DNA of 64,000 nucleotides from Flavobacterium seoulense (GTDB taxonomy: Bacteria > Bacteroidota > Bacteroidia > Flavobacteriales > Flavobacteriaceae). The translations under genes and the position numbers were made by a program. The first letter of the stretch is position 1, and each line of letters begins with the position of its first letter. The stretch is from contig NZ_JNCA01000024.1 in the NCBI RefSeq assembly GCF_000695795.1, positions 1 to 64,000 of the forward strand, written 5' to 3'. Below the pieces are notes generated by a model. That model was not told where the DNA came from and searched no databases. It saw only the letters and a list, made by a program, of their open reading frames with translations. Shown here one piece after another: positions 43,073 through 51,570 of this stretch.

Positions 43073-43906
43073 ATGATTATGAAAAAAATCAGTATACTTC
43101 TTTTAGTCTTTTTATCTACAACCATCGTTTTTGCACAGAAAAAAGAAAAAATAAGCGGTTCTAAAAATGTTGCTACAAAGCAAAAAAATATAGGCAATTT
43201 TAGTGCGATTGAAGTCGAAGATAACTTTGAAATTTCTTTAGAAAGAGGTGAATATCCCGAAATAAAAATTGAGAGTGATGATAATCTTATGGATATCATT
43301 GATATTGAAGTTAATGATGGTGTATTGCATTTATCAACTTCTAAAAAAGTAACAAAAAGTAAAGCTTTAAAAATAAAAGTTACTTACACGGCTGAATTAA
43401 ATAGCATTACGGCAAAAAATGATGTTGTAATTAAAGCCATTCAGGAAATCCAAAATGAGCAAATTAGTATCAAATCATTCGATAATTCGAAACTTTTCAT
43501 CAATGCCAATACAAAGAATTTTACATTAGAAGCTGATGGAAATTCGAAAATTGAACTGAATTTAAAAAGCGAAAAAGCGAAAATTGCACTAACTAAAAAT
43601 TCCGAAATAAAATCGCTGGTAACAACTACTGATTTGGCATTTGATATGTACCAAAAAACGAAAGCTAAAATTGAAGGACAAGCCGTTACGAGTACCATTC
43701 GATTAGAAAATAATGCTGAACTGGAAGCTTCTAAATTAGAAATTGGCAGCATTAATTTATTCGCCGAAGGTCAGAGTAAAAGTGCTGTAAATGCTATAAA
43801 AAACATCAACATTAGTGCCAATGAAAAATCAGAAATAGATTTGTATGGTCTTGCAAAAATCGAAATGAAACAATTTATTGATAAAGCAAAATTATCGAAG
43901 AAATAA
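43073..43906 (+). CDS. GIN-domain (DUF2807) secreted protein, second copy
   Basis: A 277-residue protein of the same GIN/DUF2807 fold, with a signal peptide (MKKISILLLVFLSTTIVFAQ) rather than a lipobox. The first DUF2807 unit is visible in FSAIEVEDNFEISLERGEYPEIKIESDDNLMDIIDI, and repeated beta turns follow. An upstream codon pair (ATG at 43073) adds a Met-Ile before MKKIS; the true start could be 43079. A terminator separates it from the first GIN gene, so it may be transcribed on its own. Confidence 0.83.
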   Translation: MIMKKISILLLVFLSTTIVFAQKKEKISGSKNVATKQKNIGNFSAIEVEDNFEISLERGEYPEIKIESDDNLMDIIDIEVNDGVLHLSTSKKVTKSKALKIKVTYTAELNSITAKNDVVIKAIQEIQNEQISIKSFDNSKLFINANTKNFTLEADGNSKIELNLKSEKAKIALTKNSEIKSLVTTTDLAFDMYQKTKAKIEGQAVTSTIRLENNAELEASKLEIGSINLFAEGQSKSAVNAIKNINISANEKSEIDLYGLAKIEMKQFIDKAKLSKK

Positions 43907-43923
43907 TCGTTTTAAAATTGCAT

Positions 43924-43962
43924 AAAAAAAGCTGTTTCAAGTTCATGAAACAGCTTTTTTTA
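43924..43962. terminator. Bidirectional terminator between GIN gene and trxB
   Basis: AGCTGTTTCA (43930-43939) pairs with TGAAACAGCT (43946-43955), with A-run before and T-run after, so it can serve both convergent genes. Confidence 0.85.
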
Positions 43963-43979
43963 TTTTGAAAATAGGCTAA

Positions 43980-44927
43980 TTATTCTTTAGCTGCCAAATA
44001 TCTTTCGGCATCAAGAGCAGCCATACAACCAGTTCCCGCAGCAGTAATTGCCTGACGATAAACGTGATCAGCAGCATCACCAGCAACAAAAACACCTTCA
44101 ACATTAGTTTTTGAAGTTCCCGGAGTATTGATAATATAACCTGTTTCGTCTAAATTTAGATAATCTTTAAAAATATCTGTATTAGGTTTGTGACCAATAG
44201 CCACGAAAAATCCAGTTGCAGGAATATCATAAGTTTCATTTGTAGTTTTGTTAAATACTTTGATTGCTTCTACCACCTGATTATCTCCTAAAACTTCCAC
44301 TGTATCGTGATTTAATAAGATTTCGATATTTTCAGTTTTACGAACACGCTCTTCCATGATTTTTGAAGCTCTGAATTTCTCGCTTCTTACTAACATGGTT
44401 ACTTTTTTACAAAGTTTAGATAAATAATGTGCTTCTTCACAAGCTGAATCTCCTGCTCCTACAATCACTACTTCCTGATTTCTATAGAAAAATCCATCAC
44501 AAACCGCACAAGCCGAAACTCCGCCTCCCATTTGTAAATAATGTTGTTCAGACGGTAATCCTAAATATTTAGCCGAAGCTCCGGTAGAGATAATTACCGT
44601 TTCGCAATGCAATTCGATTTTATCATTAATCCATACTTTATGAATATCTCCTGAAAAATCAACTTTAGTTGCCCATCCATCACGAATATCAGCACCAAAA
44701 CGTTGTGCCTGCTGTTGCAACTGAATCATCATTTCCGGACCTGTAACTCCATCAACATATCCAGGGAAATTTTCTACCTCATTTGTAGTAGTCAATTGTC
44801 CACCTGGTTGCATTCCTTGGTATAATATTGGATTCATATTAGCTCTGGCTGCATAAATTGCTGCAGTATAACCTGCAGGACCAGAACCTATGATAAGACA
44901 TTTTATTTTTTCGATTGTATCAGACAT
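43980..44927 (-). CDS. trxB: Thioredoxin-disulfide reductase
   Basis: A 315-residue FAD enzyme that uses NADPH to reduce thioredoxin. FAD-binding motif IIGSGPAGYTAAIYAAR near the start, redox pair CAVC (in SACAVCDGFFY), NADPH site VGAGDSACEEA, and the C-terminal FAD motif GVFVAGDAAD. Length is standard. A minus-strand -7 match TATTTTTG lies at 44958-44965. It is monocistronic. Confidence 0.96.
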   Translation of the reverse strand: MSDTIEKIKCLIIGSGPAGYTAAIYAARANMNPILYQGMQPGGQLTTTNEVENFPGYVDGVTGPEMMIQLQQQAQRFGADIRDGWATKVDFSGDIHKVWINDKIELHCETVIISTGASAKYLGLPSEQHYLQMGGGVSACAVCDGFFYRNQEVVIVGAGDSACEEAHYLSKLCKKVTMLVRSEKFRASKIMEERVRKTENIEILLNHDTVEVLGDNQVVEAIKVFNKTTNETYDIPATGFFVAIGHKPNTDIFKDYLNLDETGYIINTPGTSKTNVEGVFVAGDAADHVYRQAITAAGTGCMAALDAERYLAAKE

Positions 44928-45074
44928 AATAATTTAGGTTTAGTTTTTAAAACAGCACAAAAATAAGTTTTTATTATTGGATAACTAAATATGATTAATC
45001 AGTTTTTATTATCTTAACATAATTATCTTTAATCTCAACTCAATCTTTTAATTACAAATTTTCTCTATTCTATA

Positions 45075-45116
45075 AATGAAAAAGTCTGTTCGAAAATTCC
45101 TTTCCAAACAGACTTT
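45075..45116 (-). terminator. Terminator after the MetE-like gene
   Basis: AACAGACTTT (45107-45116) pairs with AAAGTCTGTT (45081-45090); minus-strand tail is T-rich. Confidence 0.65.
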
Positions 45117-45142
45117 TATACAACTTTTTTAAGTCTTACTTT

Positions 45143-46135
45143 TTATGACAACGTTTTAGAAGCTTCTACTAAACGTTTCAACTTGGCATGCGTAATTTCG
45201 ATAGGAACGTGTCCAAAACCACATTCGCTTGTCAAAATCAAACGCTCCGCCGGAAAATAATCCAAAGCTGGTCTAATACGCTCACGAATTTCCTCCACAG
45301 ATTCTAATTCATCACTACGCTGATCGATAACTCCTAAAGCCAAATCTCCTTTGAAATCCCAAATATCGAATAATTCCAACATATTGTAGCTAAGTGTACA
45401 ATGCTCTAACATCAATTCGTCAACAGGAACGGCTTTAAAAGCTTCCACTAAATCAGTGTATTTAGTAAAATAAACTCTTTTTCTTCTTGGATTTCCACCG
45501 CAAACATGCAATCCTATGCGTATTTTTTTAGGTAATGATTCGATTAATTCATTAAGAATTTCAGCAGCCCAAAGACTTTCTTCCGGAGATTCAGTCCACA
45601 TAGGTTCATCAAATTGTACATGCTCACATCCTAAATTGATAGCCTCTACAATTTCTTCTCTCAACACATTAGCCCAGGCACGGCATAAAGACTGTGCATC
45701 AGGATACAAATCTTTACGTTCGTTAACACTAAAACGGTACAAAACGTGAGGTCCTGTTACGGTTAATTTCACATCAACCCCTCCCGGAGCAGCATCGCGG
45801 GCAATTTTCCAGTTTCTGGCAGTTCCAAAACGTGGGTTTTTAAGTTCGCCAATAACTCTTGGACATTCAATTCCGAAACCGGCTGTACCGAAAGTAACTT
45901 TTGGCATATCTTCGAAAGTAATACCATCAATACGTTTTTGGTAGAAATAATACATATTTTCACGGTATCCTTCTCCGTCAGTAATAGTATCTAATCCTAA
46001 ATCGGCTTGGTCTTTAGCAGCCCATTTGATATAATTATCTACTTCTTCCTGATTCATAACCGGTCGTTTCATTGTATCTTCCAATTTTTCCGGACGGGGA
46101 TAACTTCCCACTACTGTATTGCGAAATCCTGACAT
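45143..46135 (-). CDS. MetE-like zinc methyltransferase, C-terminal type (short form)
   Basis: A 330-residue protein homologous to the C-terminal catalytic barrel of cobalamin-independent methionine synthase. The zinc ligands are all present: His210 and Cys212 (GLHVCGG), Glu244 (LEHC) and Cys305 (TSECGFGH). The N-terminal half of MetE, which binds methyltetrahydrofolate in that enzyme, is absent. Short MetE-type proteins can use a different methyl donor or act on other thiols. It follows an epimerase gene by 39 bp, and both lie behind a cobalamin riboswitch, so they are expected when B12 is short. Its exact substrate is unknown. Confidence 0.82.
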   Translation of the reverse strand: MSGFRNTVVGSYPRPEKLEDTMKRPVMNQEEVDNYIKWAAKDQADLGLDTITDGEGYRENMYYFYQKRIDGITFEDMPKVTFGTAGFGIECPRVIGELKNPRFGTARNWKIARDAAPGGVDVKLTVTGPHVLYRFSVNERKDLYPDAQSLCRAWANVLREEIVEAINLGCEHVQFDEPMWTESPEESLWAAEILNELIESLPKKIRIGLHVCGGNPRRKRVYFTKYTDLVEAFKAVPVDELMLEHCTLSYNMLELFDIWDFKGDLALGVIDQRSDELESVEEIRERIRPALDYFPAERLILTSECGFGHVPIEITHAKLKRLVEASKTLS

Positions 46136-46174
46136 ATCATATAATATTTAAAAATCAATAAATGTAAAACTTTT

Positions 46175-47188
46175 TTAATAATTGAGCTGTAATTGCCTGT
46201 TACGGGCTTCCTCAATTTGTGTACTTATTCCGTCTTTTAATGATCGTGGAATAAAGTCAATTTCTTCTTCTAAACGGCTGCTATCACAACGATCGATTAA
46301 TGAAGTACGCGGAACACTTTCTTCAAAATCATATTCAGCTTCAGGAACAATGCTTTGAACAGTCTGCATTAACTCTTCAGCTGTTACAGAATGTCCTCCA
46401 TTGTTATAAGCAAAATGATTCAATTTTGGTTTTAGAGCCAAACGTACAAACTGCTCTGCTACATCATCCACATAAATCCAACAGTCGCGGGAATCTTTCG
46501 AAAAAGGTAATTTTACTTTTTTACCAAGTGCGGGATTTGTAGCAAATTCGCAAGCCCAAAGAACCGATCCTCTCATGCGTCCATCGCCATAAACAATAGG
46601 CGGACGCATTGCTGCAATACTCACTCCTTTGTTTTTAATATACTTTTGGGCTGTAAACTCGTTAAGCATTTTCATCACTCCATAAGTGTAAAAATGATCA
46701 TCAAGAGAGCAATAATCTTCTTCTTTTACCGCATAATTTTCGTCACCATAAGCGCTGTGTTTAGCTCCATAAATGGTTTCGCTACTCGCAAAAACCAAAC
46801 GAGCTAATTTATGATCGAATACCATATCAAACATATTAATCATTCCTAACATGTTGACAGAAGCACCACGATGATGATCAGCTTCAACCTCGGCACTCAT
46901 CAGATAAGCCAAATGAATGACATGAGTTATATCAGCGAATTGAGCAAATACATTCTTAACCTCATCTCGGTTTGAAACATCAAGATTAATAAATGAAGTT
47001 TGTTCAATTTGTTTCTTTATTTCGGCAAGTTTCGTCTCATCTTTTTGATGTTTTAAAAGCGCTATTTGTTTTGTCCATTCTATATTTAAACTCAAATCGG
47101 CAACTACTACGGGAATTTTACGCTCCCATAAATTAACTACTACGCGTGCTCCAATAAATCCTGTACCTCCAGTAACTAAAAATTTCAT
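46175..47188 (-). CDS. NAD-dependent epimerase/dehydratase family protein
   Basis: A 337-residue extended SDR. The nucleotide motif is TGGTGFIGARVVV, followed by the catalytic Tyr/Lys in the FYTYGVMKMLNEF segment (YGVMK), and the SSETIYG strand. The extended group covers sugar-nucleotide epimerases and some other small-molecule dehydrogenases. Its close link with a MetE-like protein and a B12 riboswitch suggests a role in making or recycling a B12-related or C1 compound rather than cell-surface sugar. That is inferred from context only. Confidence 0.8.
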   Translation of the reverse strand: MKFLVTGGTGFIGARVVVNLWERKIPVVVADLSLNIEWTKQIALLKHQKDETKLAEIKKQIEQTSFINLDVSNRDEVKNVFAQFADITHVIHLAYLMSAEVEADHHRGASVNMLGMINMFDMVFDHKLARLVFASSETIYGAKHSAYGDENYAVKEEDYCSLDDHFYTYGVMKMLNEFTAQKYIKNKGVSIAAMRPPIVYGDGRMRGSVLWACEFATNPALGKKVKLPFSKDSRDCWIYVDDVAEQFVRLALKPKLNHFAYNNGGHSVTAEELMQTVQSIVPEAEYDFEESVPRTSLIDRCDSSRLEEEIDFIPRSLKDGISTQIEEARNRQLQLNY

Positions 47189-47359
47189 AAAATTGTTTTT
47201 ATGTTTGTGTTAAACAGTTTTGTTGAAATGTTAAGCGAAAAAGTGGGAAGAAAATGTGAATAGATAAATAGTGATACAAGAAACCTAACTATTTTCTGAG
47301 TATCTATATAAAACACATTGATCTGACCTAAGCTTCATATCGCGAAAGCATTGTCTATA

Positions 47360-47525
47360 CGGATTAGGCAGGTATCCTGACTTGTAACAGTTTTTATCGT
47401 CCTTCCCGCTTTTAGCAGTGGAGCACTTGGATAAAACCTTTTAAATGTTACTTACAGTTGCGCGACAGTTCGTGATTTACACACGATTCCCTTTTAATTT
47501 ACAGCTAAGTAAAACCGAATCCAAT
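47360..47525 (-). promoter_or_regulatory. Cobalamin riboswitch
   Basis: On the minus strand the conserved core appears in order: GGGAATCGTG with AAATCACGAACTGTC, then GCGCAACTGTAAG (47451-47463), CCACTGC with GGGAAGG, and the B12 box GTCAGGATACCTGCC (47367-47381). The closing helix P1 pairs GGATT (47518-47522) with AATCC (47361-47365). It lies about 170 bases upstream of the epimerase start. AdoCbl or MeCbl binding would lower expression of the epimerase and MetE-like pair. Boundaries are approximate. Confidence 0.92.
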
Positions 47526-47575
47526 CGAAAAAATATATAAGAAACTAAATCTTTCAACTAGTTTAATATTCTATG

Positions 47576-47608
47576 CAAAGTTAATCCATATACACAAATA
47601 ACTAAACA
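47576..47608 (-). promoter_or_regulatory. Promoter driving the cobalamin riboswitch
   Basis: Minus strand TTG (47606-47608), 22 bases, TAACTTTG (47576-47583). The start point falls just upstream of the riboswitch P1 helix, as expected. Confidence 0.6.
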
Positions 47609-47705
47609 ATAACGTTAAATAAGACTTTTTAACCACAAAAACCCATATTAAAGCATTATTAACTTTTTTATAGGTATTTTTGACATCATAAAAGATTTTT
47701 ACGCC

Positions 47706-48167
47706 ATGGAAGAACTGGATACAATAGACTTACAATTATTAAAAATACTAGGAAATAATTCTAATCAAACCATTAAAGAGTTAGCCTTGCAGGTAAACTT
47801 GTCACCAACACCAGTATTACAACGTGTAAAAAGATTAGAAAACAATGGTTACATTAAAAAATACATTGCTTTACTCGATTATGAAAAATTCAGCCATGGA
47901 TTTATCGTTTTTTGCAATATAAAACTCAAACAACATGATAAAAACATTGGTCACAATTTTGTGGAAGATATCATGAAAATAGACGAAGTAATCGAATGTT
48001 ATAATGTTTCCGGAGATTATGATTTTATTCTGAAAGTATTTGCCAGAGACATGAAACATTATCAGAATTTCGTATTTAACAAACTAGGTTCCGTGGAAAG
48101 TATTGGCAGTACGCACAGTTCTTTTGTAATGGCGGAGATTAAAAACCTACATAATATAAGTCTATAA
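47706..48167 (+). CDS. Lrp/AsnC-family transcriptional regulator
   Basis: A 153-residue regulator. N-terminal helix-turn-helix (LDTIDLQLLKILGNNSNQTIKELALQVNLSPTPVLQRVKRLE) and the C-terminal RAM domain (VSGDYDFILKVFARDMKHYQNFV, then SSFVMAEIKN). Such proteins usually sense amino acids as octamers. It is divergent from the riboswitch-controlled epimerase/MetE-like pair; a shared intergenic region makes control of that pair possible but not shown. Confidence 0.93.
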   Translation: MEELDTIDLQLLKILGNNSNQTIKELALQVNLSPTPVLQRVKRLENNGYIKKYIALLDYEKFSHGFIVFCNIKLKQHDKNIGHNFVEDIMKIDEVIECYNVSGDYDFILKVFARDMKHYQNFVFNKLGSVESIGSTHSSFVMAEIKNLHNISL

Positions 48168-48235
48168 ATCCCAAATTTTGAAAGTACTAAATCCCAATTG
48201 CTCAAAAATCTGAAAAATTTGTCTCAGACAAAAAT

Positions 48236-48270
48236 TAAAAAAGCCGTTTCAAAATTGAAACGGCTTTTTT
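48236..48270. terminator. Bidirectional terminator between the Lrp gene and tRNA-Pro
   Basis: GCCGTTTC (48243-48250) pairs with GAAACGGC (48257-48264) flanked by A-run and T-run. Confidence 0.85.
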
Positions 48271-48271
48271 G

Positions 48272-48346
48272 TCGGGGTGGCAGGATTCGAACCTGCGGCC
48301 TCCTGCTCCCAAAGCAGGCGCGATAACCGGGCTACGCTACACCCCG
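48272..48346 (-). tRNA. tRNA-Pro (TGG)
   Basis: A 75-nt cloverleaf on the minus strand: acceptor CGGGGTG/CACCCCG with discriminator A, D-arm AGC...GCC..., anticodon loop TTTGGGA with TGG, T-arm GCAGGTTCGAATCCTGC. No CCA encoded. Confidence 0.93.
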
Positions 48347-48357
48347 TAACGCGGGTG

Positions 48358-48387
48358 CAAATATACAACTCTTTTTTGCTTATGCAA
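48358..48387 (-). promoter_or_regulatory. Promoter of tRNA-Pro
   Basis: On the minus strand TTG (48385-48387), 19 bases, TATATTTG (48358-48365), immediately upstream of the tRNA. Confidence 0.8.
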
Positions 48388-48547
48388 GCTATAAATCAAA
48401 AATAAAATTTCATTTTTAAAATTAGCCAGAATTACGAACCAGATTTTCTCAAAACACCACAAATCAAGCTTTAACAAATGTTAACAAAATAGATTTTCAG
48501 AAACCATAATAAATTGTATTTTTACCGTTCAAAATTATAGAAAATAA

Positions 48548-49315
48548 ATGGGTAAAATCATCGCGATTGCTAATCAAAAAGGAGGCGTTGGAAAGACTAC
48601 AACATCTGTAAATCTTGCCGCTTCCCTAGGTGTTTTAGAAAAGAAAGTATTATTAATAGATGCTGATCCTCAAGCTAATGCCAGCTCTGGGTTAGGTATT
48701 GATGTAGAAACTGTAGAAATTGGTACTTACCAAATTCTGGAACACAGTAATACACCAAAAGAAGCTGTTATAACATGTTCAGCTCCAAACGTAGATGTTA
48801 TCCCTGCTCATATTGACCTTGTGGCTATCGAAATTGAATTAGTAGACAAGGAAAATAGAGAATACATGCTTAAAAAAGCATTAGAAAGCGTAAAAGACGA
48901 ATATGATTATATCATTATTGACTGTGCTCCTTCTCTAGGTTTATTAACCTTAAATGCTTTAACAGCCGCTGATTCAGTAGTTATTCCTATTCAATGTGAA
49001 TATTTTGCATTAGAAGGTTTAGGGAAATTATTAAATACAATAAAGAGTATCCAAAAAATTCATAATCCTGAATTAGACATCGAAGGTTTATTATTAACCA
49101 TGTATGATTCGAGATTACGCCTGTCAAATCAGGTAGTTGAAGAAGTTCAAAAGCATTTTAACGATATGGTTTTTGAAACTATCATTCAACGAAATGTAAA
49201 ATTAAGTGAAGCTCCTAGTTTTGGCGAAAGCATTATAAACTATGACGCTACGAGCAAAGGTGCAACTAATTATTTACACCTGGCTCAGGAAATCATAAAG
49301 AAAAACATTCAATAA
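48548..49315 (+). CDS. parA: Chromosome-partitioning ATPase ParA (Soj)
   Basis: A 255-residue deviant Walker-type ATPase, moving chromosome origins with ParB. Walker A is KGGVGKTT (residues about 11-18), then DADPQANASSGLG and the Walker B strand YDYIIIDCAPSLG. Chromosomal Soj-type length. It is followed by parB with a 4-bp gap. Confidence 0.95.
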   Translation: MGKIIAIANQKGGVGKTTTSVNLAASLGVLEKKVLLIDADPQANASSGLGIDVETVEIGTYQILEHSNTPKEAVITCSAPNVDVIPAHIDLVAIEIELVDKENREYMLKKALESVKDEYDYIIIDCAPSLGLLTLNALTAADSVVIPIQCEYFALEGLGKLLNTIKSIQKIHNPELDIEGLLLTMYDSRLRLSNQVVEEVQKHFNDMVFETIIQRNVKLSEAPSFGESIINYDATSKGATNYLHLAQEIIKKNIQ

Positions 49316-49319
49316 TTGT

Positions 49320-50219
49320 ATGACAAAAGCGATAAAAAAACAGGCTTTAGGAAGAGGTTTATCAGCATTATTAAAAGATCCGGACAACGATATTAAATCT
49401 GTAGACGATAAAAATGCAGATAAAGTTGTTGGGAATATTATTGAACTTGAAATTGAATCTATTGAAATAAATCCGTTTCAGCCCAGAAGCAATTTCAATG
49501 AAGAATCTTTAAAAGAATTAGCTACTTCGATCAAAGAATTAGGCGTAATTCAACCTATTACTGTTCGAAAATTAGACTTTAATAAATACCAGTTAATTTC
49601 CGGAGAACGCCGTTTGCGTGCTTCTAAATTAATAGGTCTTGCCACTATTCCTGCTTACATCAGAATTGCTAATGACAATGAATCATTAGTAATGGCATTG
49701 GTAGAGAACATTCAGCGTCATGACTTAGATCCTATTGAGATTGCGCTTTCGTACCAACGTTTAATGGACGAAATCCAGTTAACTCAGGAACAAATGAGCG
49801 AGCGTGTGGGAAAAAAACGTTCTACAATTGCTAACTATTTACGCCTTTTAAAACTGGATCCGATTATTCAAACTGGTATTCGCGACGGTTTTATTAGTAT
49901 GGGACACGGTAGAGCAATTATTAATATCGAAGATTTAGATGCACAAACTGATATTTATCAAAAAATTGTAAGTCAGAATCTTTCTGTTCGTGACACCGAA
50001 GCTTTGGTTAAAAATTATCACGATAGTTTAAAACCAAAACCTGCTGTAAAAGCAAAAGCAGCTTCTTTTGACATTGATGATAGTCAGAAAAAGATTTTCA
50101 ATAACTATTTTGGAAACTTAGTTGATATTAAAGTAGCGACTAACGGAAAAGGGAAAATTACGATTCCATTTCAGTCTCAAGACGATTTTAATCGAATAAT
50201 CGAATTAATCAAGGGATAG
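49320..50219 (+). CDS. parB: Chromosome-partitioning protein ParB (Spo0J)
   Basis: A 299-residue ParB/Spo0J protein, which binds parS and uses CTP to load onto DNA. N-terminal Box II-type segment LISGERRLRASKLIG with the GERR motif, a central helix-turn-helix (LTQEQMSERVGKKRSTIANYLRLLKL), and a C-terminal dimer domain (SQKKIFNNYFGNLVDIKVAT). No parS-like sequence was noticed in this window. Its stop shares a base with the GTG start of the next gene. Confidence 0.94.
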   Translation: MTKAIKKQALGRGLSALLKDPDNDIKSVDDKNADKVVGNIIELEIESIEINPFQPRSNFNEESLKELATSIKELGVIQPITVRKLDFNKYQLISGERRLRASKLIGLATIPAYIRIANDNESLVMALVENIQRHDLDPIEIALSYQRLMDEIQLTQEQMSERVGKKRSTIANYLRLLKLDPIIQTGIRDGFISMGHGRAIINIEDLDAQTDIYQKIVSQNLSVRDTEALVKNYHDSLKPKPAVKAKAASFDIDDSQKKIFNNYFGNLVDIKVATNGKGKITIPFQSQDDFNRIIELIKG

Positions 50220-50779
50220 TGAATAAATTTATTTCCATAGCACTATTTCTTATTATTTTAAGCAATACCGCTGCATTGGCACAAAAAAAAGCCGAATCAG
50301 ATGAAGTTGCTCAGGATACTTTAAAGTCAATAGATATTGATCCGTTAACTCCCGCCAAAGCAGCATTTTATTCAGCTGTTATTCCTGGTTTGGGTCAGGT
50401 TTATAATAAAAGATACTGGAAAGTTCCTTTGGTTTATGGTGCTATAGGAACGAGTCTTTATTTTTATTTAGACAGTAATAAAAAGTACCATCAATTTAGA
50501 GATGAATACAAACGCAGATTAGAAGGAAAACCCTCTGCAGAATATGACTATTTGGATGATTCCAGATTAATTTCGGCACAAAAATTCTATCAGCGTAATC
50601 GTGATTTATCTTCTTTATTTGTCGTTGGTTTTTATGTTCTCAATATTATTGATGCCAATGTTGATGCAGCTTTAATGCAATTTAACGTAGACGATCGATT
50701 ATCGATAAAGCCTACTATTTATCAAAACAATCTTAACTATAAAACTAATGTAGGGCTAAACCTTAGTTATAACTTTTAA
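50219..50779 (+). CDS. DUF5683 domain-containing protein
   Basis: A 186-residue membrane or secreted protein of the DUF5683 family, with a signal-like start (FISIALFLIILSNTAALAQ) and the pattern PAKAAFYSAVIPGLGQVYNKRYWKVPLVYGAIGTSLYFY. The start codon is GTG at 50219, overlapping the parB stop (TAGTG). Function unknown; linkage to parAB and dapB is conserved in flavobacteria as I remember it. Confidence 0.82.
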   Translation: MNKFISIALFLIILSNTAALAQKKAESDEVAQDTLKSIDIDPLTPAKAAFYSAVIPGLGQVYNKRYWKVPLVYGAIGTSLYFYLDSNKKYHQFRDEYKRRLEGKPSAEYDYLDDSRLISAQKFYQRNRDLSSLFVVGFYVLNIIDANVDAALMQFNVDDRLSIKPTIYQNNLNYKTNVGLNLSYNF

Positions 50780-50834
50780 TCGAATACAAAAAAATTGACA
50801 CACTCAATTTTTTAATAATTTAATACAATACACA

Positions 50835-51536
50835 ATGAAAATCGCGCTTTTAGGATACGGAAAAATGGGTCAGGTAATTGAAAGAATTGCTCTGGAAAGA
50901 GGTCATGAAATTGTTTTGAAAAAAGACGAATTCAACACTTACGACGGACTTTCAAATGCTGATGTTGCTATTGATTTTAGCGTTCCTATGGCAGCCGTTG
51001 ATAATATTTCAGCTTGTTTCAACAACAATGTTCCTGTAGTTTCAGGAACTACAGGATGGTTAGACCGTTATGACGAAATGATTGCTTTATGCAAAGAAAA
51101 AAATGGTGGTTTCATTTCGAGCTCAAACTTTAGTTTAGGAGTAAATTTATTCTTTGGTCTAAACGAATATTTAGCAAAAATGATGGCTAACATTGACGGA
51201 TATAATGTTAGTATGGAAGAAATTCATCATATCCATAAATTAGATGCACCAAGCGGAACAGCCATTTCATTAGCGCAAGGTGTTATTGAAAACACTAAAT
51301 ATAAAAACTGGACTCTTGAAAACGGAACTGAAAATGACATTCATATCGAAGCGGTTCGTACAGGTGAAGTTCCGGGAACACATACTGTAACCTATGATTC
51401 CGGTATTGACAGTATCGAAATTAAGCATACTGCACACAACCGTGAAGGATTTGCTCTTGGAGCAGTAATCGCTGCCGAATGGTTAGCCGGAAAACAAGGA
51501 ATTTTCAGCATGAGAGATGTGCTTAACATTCAATAA
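50835..51536 (+). CDS. dapB: 4-hydroxy-tetrahydrodipicolinate reductase
   Basis: A 233-residue NAD(P)H reductase of the diaminopimelate/lysine route. GYGKMGQVIE is the nucleotide motif, then SGTTGW, the catalytic segment EIHHIHKLDAPSGTA (His pair and Lys), and HTAHNREGFALGA at the C-terminus. The length is at the short end of the family. It is probably cotranscribed with DUF5683 and lepB. Confidence 0.94.
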   Translation: MKIALLGYGKMGQVIERIALERGHEIVLKKDEFNTYDGLSNADVAIDFSVPMAAVDNISACFNNNVPVVSGTTGWLDRYDEMIALCKEKNGGFISSSNFSLGVNLFFGLNEYLAKMMANIDGYNVSMEEIHHIHKLDAPSGTAISLAQGVIENTKYKNWTLENGTENDIHIEAVRTGEVPGTHTVTYDSGIDSIEIKHTAHNREGFALGAVIAAEWLAGKQGIFSMRDVLNIQ

Positions 51537-51570
51537 TCCAACAAAAATTAATCTTTAATTTAAAAGAACT

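Noticed and set aside
43930..43955. parS-like site (GTTTCA...TGAAAC)
   Set aside because: It is part of a terminator hairpin between convergent genes and far from parAB.
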